From contig JBDWGH010000003.1 in assembly GCA_039975855.1 (NCBI GenBank), forward strand, positions 620,001 to 684,000: a stretch of DNA of 64,000 bases, given 5' to 3'. A program made the position numbers and the translations under genes. This DNA comes from Litorimonas sp039975855. GTDB lineage: Bacteria > Pseudomonadota > Alphaproteobacteria > Caulobacterales > Maricaulaceae. The notes under the pieces are model-generated. The model had not been told where the DNA came from, ran no database searches, and saw only the letters and a list, made by a program, of their open reading frames with translations. Shown here one piece after another: positions 8,503 through 15,566 of the stretch. Numbering within the stretch: the stretch's first letter is position 1; each line of letters opens with the position of its first letter.

Positions 8503-8555
8503 CGTCGAAGTGCCCCCAAAAGGGCGGTTCGCTTTATCTTGCTAAAGCTCTTTTT
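8493..8555 (+). terminator. Long terminator-like hairpin
   Basis: An 11-bp perfect stem (AGAGCTTTAGC at 8493-8503 with GCTAAAGCTCT at 8541-8551) encloses a smaller GCCC/GGGC hairpin and is followed by a T run. It could stop transcription entering from the right end or be part of an attenuator. Confidence 0.5.
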
Positions 8556-8618
8556 CTTCCTAACCTCTCTTCAAGCTCCAACCCTATCTAATTAATTACG
8601 CTCTCTCAAAACAGAGCC

Positions 8619-8671
8619 GTCCGACGCGCCTGCTGGAGCCGCCCACACGAGCGGAGGCAGGGGCGTTGGAC
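8619..8671. repeat. Imperfect inverted repeat near the relaxase
   Basis: GTCCGACGCGCCTGC (8619-8633) pairs with GCAGGGGCGTTGGAC (8657-8671), 13 of 15 positions, around a 23-base GC-rich loop. Large inverted repeats next to a relaxase gene are typical of oriT regions. Function is inferred. Confidence 0.5.
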
Positions 8672-8688
8672 TCGCCGCTAAGCGGCGA
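8672..8688. repeat. Perfect 7-bp hairpin
   Basis: TCGCCGC-TAA-GCGGCGA directly abuts the preceding inverted repeat. It may be part of the same transfer-origin structure. Confidence 0.5.
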
Positions 8689-8944
8689 AGGAATGAGGAG
8701 AAGTGTCTTTAGTAAGCAAGGATTGGTAATCTAGCTAGGCGACTTATACCTCTTAAAGTAAGCCGCTGATATAATGTCCGCTATTACCTTATCATAAATT
8801 CGACGCGTAGCAGATCGACAAACTAATGCCATGGAACTGTTTTAAGAAGATGAGACGCTTACCTTGCAAGTCTGCAAACAGGCCATTCATACACGGTTCA
8901 ACCTATATCTCAGAAGAATAGAACTATCGGGGATGGAATATTAT

Positions 8945-9403
8945 ATGATGTCAAAGAAAACAGCACTTTTTTTTACTGCGCTCTGGTCGGTATTTTTCAC
9001 CACCTCGAGCTTCGCGCAAGCTGGAGATAGCTTGACTTTGGTGTGTACTTTTGAATCTGGGAACGATTATGAGCTCCATTTTTCAGGAACGAAACTTAAA
9101 AATAGCGAACTCGGACCGTTAGTCATGTATAAAGGCAATAGAGAATTTCAAAGATTTGATAGTTACCTGTCCTTGGCCAATTCGTTGCGTGCTTCGAATT
9201 CAAACTCCTACCAGTACAATAGGCAACTGGGGCGCGAGGGCTCATACCAAGTCACTAATAATGTCGAAATCCTTGTCGACAGAACAACTGGTGAAATAGA
9301 GTACATAGCAAGCTCTGGGATTAATGGGGTAACGGGTGGAGGTCAAAAATCAAAGGGCGTTTGCCATGAAAAAACTGAAACTAAGCTTCCTAGAAAATTC
9401 TAA
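8945..9403 (+). CDS. Secreted protein of unknown function
   Basis: About 152 residues from the ATG at 8945, the second of three closely spaced in-frame ATGs; GGA eight bases upstream suits this one. A signal peptide is plain (KKTALFFTALWSVFFTTSSFAQA). The mature part has one cysteine early (LVCTFESG) and one near the end (GVCHEK), so a disulfide is likely. No family is recognised. It is AT-rich and lies inside the mobile element between the relaxase and the integrase, so it is cargo. It may change the cell envelope, but nothing seen supports a definite role. Confidence 0.6.
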   Translation: MMSKKTALFFTALWSVFFTTSSFAQAGDSLTLVCTFESGNDYELHFSGTKLKNSELGPLVMYKGNREFQRFDSYLSLANSLRASNSNSYQYNRQLGREGSYQVTNNVEILVDRTTGEIEYIASSGINGVTGGGQKSKGVCHEKTETKLPRKF

Positions 9404-9500
9404 AGATACCAGTGTTCAACGTCATTGCTTGACCCGCAACACCCAAATTATCAAACTCTTTTCTTCATAAAAATCGTGGTGGATAAGCTATAACCTCCAC

Positions 9501-9716
9501 GTGGATAAAGCCCAAAACATATCATCAAGCCATCCTATAGAAGCGCCGTCTCGCGCTGACATTAAGCGCGGTATGACTATCGCGGCGCAGCTCGTTCAGC
9601 GATACGGCCCTAAATATTGGCCTGTTTTGGAACGCCTAAAACAAGAATATGACGCGCAGGATGACCGCGAAGCCTTGCTTGCTTCGCTCCTTTCGGATGC
9701 CGACAAAGCTGCCTAA
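9501..9716 (+). CDS. Small hypothetical protein beside the integrase
   Basis: 71 residues from a GTG start without a clear ribosome site; an ATG at 9573 is the other option. It is helical and charged (QLVQRYGPKYWPVLERLKQEY). It converges with the integrase, with 11 bases between their ends. Possibly a conserved accessory protein of such elements. Function unknown. Confidence 0.45.
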   Translation: MDKAQNISSSHPIEAPSRADIKRGMTIAAQLVQRYGPKYWPVLERLKQEYDAQDDREALLASLLSDADKAA

Positions 9717-9727
9717 GCCGATAAAAT

Positions 9728-11104
9728 TCAGCCATTAAATGGATAGCTTTGCAGAAGCTCATCACTGACAGGATGTGCTATCTTCAAGAGTTCATCTTGG
9801 CGATAGGCGAGTGACCCGCCATCCCCATATTCAGGGCGCGGATTGCGGTGTCCCATTAATGTGCAACGCAATCCAAAGTCCAATCCAGCCTCCAACATTC
9901 GGCTCTCAAAGCTGTGCCGAAAGCTGTAGATGCGGTGCTGATTTGTCGGGAATAATGCTCTCGCCTTGAACGCTTTGGTAAGCGATGCACTCAGCAAATA
10001 ACTTCTATCTCGATAGTGCGGGAACCCGTTTGGAGCTTGCCGCATGGCCTCCAAAGCAACGCCGACAAGCGGAATATCTCGAACGGATGCTCCTGACTTT
10101 AGCTCTCTATCTTTCGTTGGTCGTATGCGAATATGCGGAACCTCTGCATCCAGCCTTATGTTTGCTGGCGTGATATTAGCCAGCTCGCTTGGCCTGCATC
10201 CTGTCTCTATCAGCGCCATGCAGAGCAGTGCGCCTTGTCGATTAAGGCCCTCAAAAACATCTGGTGCAAGTATGCGCGACCTGACCCAATCATCCTTAAA
10301 GGGCATGACCTTGGTTAGAATTTTGTCATTGAAGCGCATATTGCGGAACGGGTTTTCACGCTCTTCTTCGCCTATATGCTCAAAATATCTGCGGTAAAGT
10401 TTGCGCAAACTACCCAAATCCTTGTTGCCGCTGCTGCCGCTCATGGGCTTGGAACCGTCTTTGGGATGGATGCGCTCGTGCCAGAATTTGCGCACGGCGT
10501 GGGCGTGTTCGCGAGTAATGTCTCGCATGTCTATATCGCCGTTTAGCACGACGAAGTTGGCCACGGCGCGGCGTTTGATTTTAGAAAAGTTGTTTACTTG
10601 CTCCGGTGATTTACTTGCCAATTCGTCGGCGACGATCTCGGAAAGATATAAGTCCATAGCCTCTGTGATGGTCGCGGAAGGCGTTTTCACACTCCCTAGA
10701 AGGGCATCTGCGTCTCGCTCTTCCTTCTTTTGAGGGATGTCTTTTAGTGGTTCCAAGGCGATAAGACGGTGCAGTAAATCCGTAACAGTGTTTTGAGAAA
10801 CTAAGTTTTCCATAGGCCGATAGTTGAAACCTTTAGAGCGTGCTCGATGGCTCGCATCGCGATAACTTGCGACTTTCGGGGGCGACTGAAAGCGGTTCGG
10901 GATTATCTCGTTCCAGCGCTGGTTGTCTTCGTCGGCGCAAATATCCCGCCGCTGGCGTGCAACCTTGCGGCTATCGGTGTCTAGTGAGCGGTATATCAAA
11001 GTTCTGTTATCAATATGTCTGACCGCTTTCGGAACGCGCCGCACATAGTGCCATGTATCGCCACGTAATCGTAAGTATTGATCGAGTCGTCTTATCGCTT
11101 TCAT
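9728..11104 (-). CDS. Tyrosine recombinase (integrase)
   Basis: 458 residues from the ATG at 11104, which has GGAGA upstream. The catalytic set of tyrosine recombinases is visible: arginine in ETGCRPSEL, lysine in the KDRELK region, H-x-x-R as SFRHSF (about residue 396), GH in LMGHRNP, and a tyrosine near the C-terminus. The N-terminal part resembles phage-type integrases that bind arm sites. It lies about 130 bases from the 3' end of tRNA-Phe, its evident target, and would integrate and excise the element bounded by the 17-bp repeats. Confidence 0.93.
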   Translation of the reverse strand: MKAIRRLDQYLRLRGDTWHYVRRVPKAVRHIDNRTLIYRSLDTDSRKVARQRRDICADEDNQRWNEIIPNRFQSPPKVASYRDASHRARSKGFNYRPMENLVSQNTVTDLLHRLIALEPLKDIPQKKEERDADALLGSVKTPSATITEAMDLYLSEIVADELASKSPEQVNNFSKIKRRAVANFVVLNGDIDMRDITREHAHAVRKFWHERIHPKDGSKPMSGSSGNKDLGSLRKLYRRYFEHIGEEERENPFRNMRFNDKILTKVMPFKDDWVRSRILAPDVFEGLNRQGALLCMALIETGCRPSELANITPANIRLDAEVPHIRIRPTKDRELKSGASVRDIPLVGVALEAMRQAPNGFPHYRDRSYLLSASLTKAFKARALFPTNQHRIYSFRHSFESRMLEAGLDFGLRCTLMGHRNPRPEYGDGGSLAYRQDELLKIAHPVSDELLQSYPFNG

Positions 11105-11236
11105 TTCGCCATCTCCGTGCAGCCCATTGTAGGGCAAAAAGTGAGGCAAATTGCGAGAGTTACCGTGTGGAAAATAAAGGAAAGAGAGATTTTCCGAGAC
11201 ATTTCAGAGGCTTACGCAATTTGCTTTATCAGGGAA

Positions 11237-11253
11237 ATGGTGCCCGAACCTGG
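11237..11253. repeat. attR, right attachment repeat inside tRNA-Phe
   Basis: Identical to 525-541. It covers the CCA end and the 3' acceptor/T-arm part of tRNA-Phe, so integration leaves the tRNA gene whole at this end. Confidence 0.88.
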
Positions 11254-11313
11254 ATTTGAACCAGGGACACACGGATTTTCAATCCGTTGCTCTACCAACT
11301 GAGCTATTCGGGC
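11238..11313 (-). tRNA. tRNA-Phe (GAA)
   Basis: A 76-base cloverleaf with encoded CCA. The acceptor GCCCGAA pairs with TTCGGGC. The anticodon stem ACGGA/TCCGT carries loop TTGAAAA with anticodon GAA. The T loop is TTCAAAT. It serves as the attachment site of the integrated element. Confidence 0.97.
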
Positions 11314-11413
11314 ACTCAAAGCGTGGCGGACGTATAGTCGTGAGGTTTGGCCTTGTCCACACCGTTTATGGGGGAATTTGCATCTGAATCCAGCCGCTCA
11401 TTTTCTTTGCGTT

Positions 11414-11428
11414 TGCGAATTATTCGCA
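11414..11428. promoter_or_regulatory. Candidate Fur/Mur-type operator before feoA
   Basis: The perfect inverted repeat TGCGAA-TTA-TTCGCA lies 13 bases before the feoA start. Its TGC...GCA palindrome is of the kind I recall for alphaproteobacterial Fur/Mur sites, and its place before an iron transporter fits repression by iron. Confidence 0.6.
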
Positions 11429-11441
11429 CTATGGCCACGTC

Positions 11442-11696
11442 ATGAGATTACGGCTGACAGACCTATCAAAAGATGAGACCGGAATTATTACTGGGTTTGA
11501 TGACACTAACCCAGATCTATGCACCCGTTTACGTGAAATTGGATTTGCAGAAGGGGACAATGTGACACCGCTTCATTTTGGTCTTTTTGGTAAAAACCCG
11601 ATTTCGGTTCGTGTAAATGGTGCACTAATTGCCCTGCGTCGTCAGGATGCAATCGCCATCAAGCTCAAAAAAACTGATGAAAGCCAAACGTCATGA
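11442..11696 (+). CDS. feoA: Ferrous iron transport protein A
   Basis: 84 residues forming a small SH3-like FeoA domain (MRLRLTDL, IGFAEGDNVTPL, the GKNPISVRVNG segment, ALRRQDAIAI). FeoA is a cytosolic partner of FeoB. The stop overlaps the feoB start (ATGA), so the pair is translationally coupled. A palindromic candidate iron-regulator site lies just upstream. Confidence 0.93.
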   Translation: MRLRLTDLSKDETGIITGFDDTNPDLCTRLREIGFAEGDNVTPLHFGLFGKNPISVRVNGALIALRRQDAIAIKLKKTDESQTS

Positions 11697-13534
11697 GTGA
11701 ACCTTCCAAGCTGCGCTTTGCTCTTTTAGGTGCACCAAACTGCGGGAAGTCTTCGCTCTTTAATGCGCTAACAGGGGGAAAGGCTAAAGTCGCCAATTAT
11801 CCAGGCGTAACGGTCGAATACCGCAAAGGAGAATTTGATCTCCCTGGCGGCCAACCAGTTGAACTTCTCGATCTGCCTGGCGTCTATGGTGACTGCGGAC
11901 ATAGTATGGACGAACGAGTCGCGCTGGATGCTGTCCGCGGGAATTTAGAAGGCGAACGCGCGCCAGATGCTATCTTGTTCATGATGGATGCAAGCCACAT
12001 CAACACGCATTTGCATAACGTCCTACAAGCTAAAAATCATGGACTACCAATCGTCCTTGTTCTCAACATGATGGATATGGCCGCGCGGGATGGAATCACG
12101 ATTGATTTGACCGAATTGGAGCGCGAACTCGGCATTCCGGTCATTTCCTGTGTTGCTGTTCGGGCCTCTGGCCGTGCGACCTTGCTGGATTATCTGGACG
12201 AATGGGGCGGAGACGTCTCTTTTGGGTCTGCCGCTTCTCCGGACCCAGAGGTCGGCGAGTTGAAAGAGTTACAAGCGAAGGCGCGGTCAATCACATTGAA
12301 CGCAGTTAGCCGCGCAGAAAAAACTGAAACATTTTCCCAGCGAATTGATAATTGGGTTCTACATCCCATCATGGGGATCGTTATTCTTTTCCTGATCCTG
12401 TTTGTAATGTTTCAGGCTGTCTACACTTGGTCAGGTCCTGCCATGGATTTGATTGAGACTGGGATTGGCTCTTTGCAAGCTGCGGCGGCGATGATTCTAC
12501 CCGAAGGGTTGATAACATCTCTGGTTTCTGATGGCATGATAGCGGGTGTTGGCGCCGTTCTCGTCTTCCTGCCGCAGATCATTATCCTATTTGCGTTCAT
12601 TCTGCTTTTGGAAGCTTCAGGTTATATGGCCCGGGCGGCGTTCCTGGTGGACACACTGATGGCCAAGGTAGGCCTAAATGGCCGCGCCTTTATCCCGCTC
12701 TTGTCTAGTTTTGCCTGCGCCATTCCAGGGATTATGTCGGCGCGGACAATTGAACAAGAACGGGACCGTCTGACGACTATATTGATAGCCCCGTTGATGA
12801 CATGCGCTGCGCGTTGGCCCGTGTATTTTCTGATCATTGGAGCCTTTATACCGGCGAATAGGATTGGGCCCTTTTCGCAGCAGGGCCTTGTGGCATTCGG
12901 TCTGGTGATTGTTGGTGTCGTATTTGCTCTCATTATGGCTGCGATTTTTAAGCGAACCCTAACTCGCGGCGAAAGCTCTGGGCTTTTGATTGAACTTCCG
13001 AGTTATAAAATGCCCGTATTCAAAGACTATCTTATTGGTTTGTGGGATAGAGGCATGATTTTTGTGAACCGAGCTGGACGTATCATTTTGCCAGCGTCTG
13101 TCGTGATTTGGTTTCTGGTGAGTTTTCCAACAAACGCTACAGAAACGGCTCAGACTTGGGCTGGTAAAGTTGGCGGCGTGATCGAACCATTATTGCGACC
13201 GATTGGATTTAATCTCGAAATTGCTATTTCATTAATACCCGCTATGGCTGCCCGCGAGGTCGCAGTCAGCTCGCTCGCGACGATATATTCGATAGCGGAT
13301 GACGACGCAGGCACAAAACTCTCTGAATTGATTTCTTCGCAATGGACAATGCCCACGGCACTGGCATTCCTCGCTTGGTTCGTCTTTGCACCTCAATGCC
13401 TTTCGACCTTTGCGATTATCAAGAAAGAGACGAATAGCTGGAAGTGGCCGCTCTTTGCGTTCGGTTATTTATTCGTTCTGGCTTATGTCGCTGCAGGTTT
13501 AACATTCCACACCGCGTCCGCCTTCGGACTTTAA
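11693..13534 (+). CDS. feoB: Ferrous iron transporter B
   Basis: 613 residues, the short form of FeoB. The N-terminal G domain has G1 GAPNCGKSS (about 14-22), the threonine loop NYPGVTVEY, G3 DLPGVYG, and G4 NMMD. The C-terminal half is a polytopic inner-membrane permease with the Gate-like segments CAIPGIMSARTI and PAMAAREVAVSSL. It imports Fe(II), driven or gated by GTP. Coupled to feoA. No FeoC gene follows; the next gene is convergent. Confidence 0.96.
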   Translation: MSEPSKLRFALLGAPNCGKSSLFNALTGGKAKVANYPGVTVEYRKGEFDLPGGQPVELLDLPGVYGDCGHSMDERVALDAVRGNLEGERAPDAILFMMDASHINTHLHNVLQAKNHGLPIVLVLNMMDMAARDGITIDLTELERELGIPVISCVAVRASGRATLLDYLDEWGGDVSFGSAASPDPEVGELKELQAKARSITLNAVSRAEKTETFSQRIDNWVLHPIMGIVILFLILFVMFQAVYTWSGPAMDLIETGIGSLQAAAAMILPEGLITSLVSDGMIAGVGAVLVFLPQIIILFAFILLLEASGYMARAAFLVDTLMAKVGLNGRAFIPLLSSFACAIPGIMSARTIEQERDRLTTILIAPLMTCAARWPVYFLIIGAFIPANRIGPFSQQGLVAFGLVIVGVVFALIMAAIFKRTLTRGESSGLLIELPSYKMPVFKDYLIGLWDRGMIFVNRAGRIILPASVVIWFLVSFPTNATETAQTWAGKVGGVIEPLLRPIGFNLEIAISLIPAMAAREVAVSSLATIYSIADDDAGTKLSELISSQWTMPTALAFLAWFVFAPQCLSTFAIIKKETNSWKWPLFAFGYLFVLAYVAAGLTFHTASAFGL

Positions 13535-13540
13535 ACGTTT

Positions 13541-14740
13541 CTACTCCTCCGGCGGTGTGACTGGTGAATCCTCAATTTCCTGCACTTCGAAATCGTCCAA
13601 CATAGCACCAGCCCGTTCTGGCAAAACATTCGCATCTAGCAGGTTTTGAACCCGACGTTTTGCATCTTGTTTGAGATCTTCATAAAATAGATTGGACGGT
13701 AAGGTTCTGAATTTTGCTCCAACGGCGCGTGGACGTCGCAGGGATTTACTGATCGGAGTATCCACTAAAAGTAATCCGTTTTGGCACTGTACACCTGATT
13801 GTTTGGTCAATGATGCTGGTGTCATATCTGGGTCTAAACCCTCAGCCGCAACGCCGCCAAGATGAAGACGGGCAGGGGCATAGTCTTCGGCTTGTGTCCA
13901 CAAAAGAGGGTTGATGCAGAGCGTGGGTCGATTGTTGATGGATTCATACTTCCGCCCGTTAAAGACTAAAGAACGTTCCAAGAAACGCTGCGCGATGACA
14001 TTATCTTTTGGAGTGAATGACCCGAATGCGACAACGCATTGGGTCTCTTTGGGCCCCTCGCAGGGTGTTAGGTTACTGAGTGGGCCATTAAAACTCTCCA
14101 AAGGCAATGGATGGTCAATGACATATGCAACCGCGAGACGATTTTTTAGTGGTCCTTGAAAATAGTCGATGAGCAATCGCTGAACATGGCTAGCCCCTTG
14201 GTTATGTCCCACCAAAACTATGGGTCTTTCTGGAGGCGACTGACGTAAAAACACTTCAAACGCTCTCTTCACGTCTTGATAGGCAAGGTCTTGAGCTTGC
14301 TGCGCGTCTTCACGGTTTGTGATGAACGAATACAGGGAAGCTTGCCTATAAAATGGTGCGAAGAGTCTACCAGATTCACCATAGGGGGAAACGTAATTTG
14401 GACGGACAATGCGTTGTAGCTTGTTTTTTCGCTTCAAATCATCAGACGGTAAGTTCCAGTGTTTTCCGCCGCGATACACACTCGGCACAACGACAAAAAC
14501 ATCGCCTTTGGCTGTTAGTGTGTATGGATCAACGCCCAAATCTGGTTGGGCCAACCAGCTATCTAATGACGCGTAGTTCGGAGCAGCAGGTGGTTCATAA
14601 GTCTGAAATGGTTGCCCAGGGTCCTGAATCGTAGAGAATATATCGTCGCGATAGAGGTAAGCCAGCAATAGTCCGGCCAGCAAAATTCCTAAAACGGCCC
14701 CAAACACTGTTTTAAATTTGCCTAAATCAAGCTTTCGCAT
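13541..14740 (-). CDS. DUF3089 alpha/beta-hydrolase-like membrane protein
   Basis: 399 residues with an N-terminal transmembrane anchor (about 12-28), the rest probably periplasmic. DUF3089 features are seen: FVVVPSVYRGGKHW, LFAPFYRQASLYSF, and the nucleophile-elbow position IVLVGHNQGASH. Most relatives I know have GHSQG; here the codon at 14201-14203 is AAC, giving Asn180 in place of the expected serine. The protein may be a non-catalytic member, or the serine two residues after the elbow glycine may substitute. It ends in an acidic proline-rich tail and converges with feoB. Confidence 0.8.
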   Translation of the reverse strand: MRKLDLGKFKTVFGAVLGILLAGLLLAYLYRDDIFSTIQDPGQPFQTYEPPAAPNYASLDSWLAQPDLGVDPYTLTAKGDVFVVVPSVYRGGKHWNLPSDDLKRKNKLQRIVRPNYVSPYGESGRLFAPFYRQASLYSFITNREDAQQAQDLAYQDVKRAFEVFLRQSPPERPIVLVGHNQGASHVQRLLIDYFQGPLKNRLAVAYVIDHPLPLESFNGPLSNLTPCEGPKETQCVVAFGSFTPKDNVIAQRFLERSLVFNGRKYESINNRPTLCINPLLWTQAEDYAPARLHLGGVAAEGLDPDMTPASLTKQSGVQCQNGLLLVDTPISKSLRRPRAVGAKFRTLPSNLFYEDLKQDAKRRVQNLLDANVLPERAGAMLDDFEVQEIEDSPVTPPEE

Positions 14741-14836
14741 TCCGTGTGTCCTATTTTCGTCTTATAGCTGTTTAACGGATTGCATGACTGAACGGTAGCG
14801 CGCATGACGCACTAAACCAAGATTTAAGGAACTGGC

Positions 14837-15565
14837 ATGGAGCCTTCTCCAGTTAAGAAAAAACGCTTTAGCACGCCGACCCTGAATTTCTTCAAATGGG
14901 TCAGAAATCGCTTTTTCACGGGCGTTATTGTCGCGGTACCGATAGTCGTCACTTATCTCTTGGTCTCTTGGGTTATCCAAAAAGTCGATAATGGCGTCTT
15001 TAGTGTCATTCCAGAGCAACTAAATCTTGAGACCTATCTGGGAGTCCCAATCCCGGCGCAGGGTATTATCATTTCTATCTTTTTGATCTTTATTCTCGGC
15101 GTGCTCGCTTCAAATTTCATTGGTCGATATTTGATTAAGTCTGGGGAAAATCTGTTAGATCGTGTTCCCGTAGTTAGCCCTGTTTACAATGCGTTGAAGC
15201 AAATAGTTCAGACGGTTGCGGCGCAGAAAGATCGGGCGTTTCGTGATGTTTGCTTGATTGAATATCCGAAAAAAGATGTTTGGGCGATTGGCTTTGTAAC
15301 GGCTGATCTAAGTGGGCCACCAGCAGAAGCGCTGGGAGATGACATGGTCTGTGTCTTTGTTCCGACCACTCCAAACCCGACTTCAGGTTTCTTGTTGTTC
15401 CTTCATAAAGATAAGATTCAAATTCTGGATATGACGCCGGAAGAAGGCGCAAAAATGATCATTTCGGGCGGTATGGTCTCTGGAGCCCAGAATGACATTT
15501 TGGATGCAGGCGGTGGACTGGAATTTAATACTGTTAAATCCAAAGAGCCAATGCCCTCCCTATAG
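14837..15565 (+). CDS. DUF502 membrane protein
   Basis: 242 residues. Two transmembrane helices (about 30-52 and 73-94) flank a short loop. Then follows the DUF502 signature: NLLDRVPVVSPVYNALKQIVQTV, a soluble beta domain with CVFVPTTPNPTSGF and the MSGG-like ISGGMV segment near the end. It is an inner-membrane protein of unknown function, widespread in proteobacteria. It ends one base from the convergent recG stop. Confidence 0.9.
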   Translation: MEPSPVKKKRFSTPTLNFFKWVRNRFFTGVIVAVPIVVTYLLVSWVIQKVDNGVFSVIPEQLNLETYLGVPIPAQGIIISIFLIFILGVLASNFIGRYLIKSGENLLDRVPVVSPVYNALKQIVQTVAAQKDRAFRDVCLIEYPKKDVWAIGFVTADLSGPPAEALGDDMVCVFVPTTPNPTSGFLLFLHKDKIQILDMTPEEGAKMIISGGMVSGAQNDILDAGGGLEFNTVKSKEPMPSL

Positions 15566-15566
15566 C

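Larger units (their letters stand above)
8333..8944. other. Hairpin-rich intergenic region, candidate oriT
   Basis: About 610 bp with no long gene. It lies upstream of the relaxase, where transfer origins are often found. It contains a short ORF with a strong ribosome site (8449-8502), a terminator-like long stem (8493-8555), a large imperfect inverted repeat (8619-8671) and an adjacent perfect hairpin (8672-8688). The nick site cannot be named from the sequence alone. Confidence 0.5.
525..11253. mobile_element. Integrative mobilizable element in tRNA-Phe
   Basis: Bounded by 17-bp direct repeats, with an intact tRNA-Phe at the right end and a tyrosine integrase next to it. In order it carries a three-gene operon (PRTase-like, ATPase, CARF-like candidate), a TrpF-like gene, a relaxase, a hairpin-rich candidate transfer origin, a secreted protein, a small protein and the integrase. 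No coupling protein or type IV secretion genes are visible, so transfer would need a helper element. The cargo at 1-6 kb is plainly AT-rich while the relaxase is GC-rich, so the element is a mosaic. The boundaries are seen directly; its mobility is inferred. Confidence 0.87.

Noticed and set aside
10044..10733. Plus-strand frames opposite the integrase
   Set aside because: They lie opposite the conserved integrase catalytic domain and show no domain or ribosome site.
14762..15019. Minus-strand 85-residue frame over the DUF502 start
   Set aside because: It is antisense to the conserved DUF502 membrane helices and has no recognisable features.
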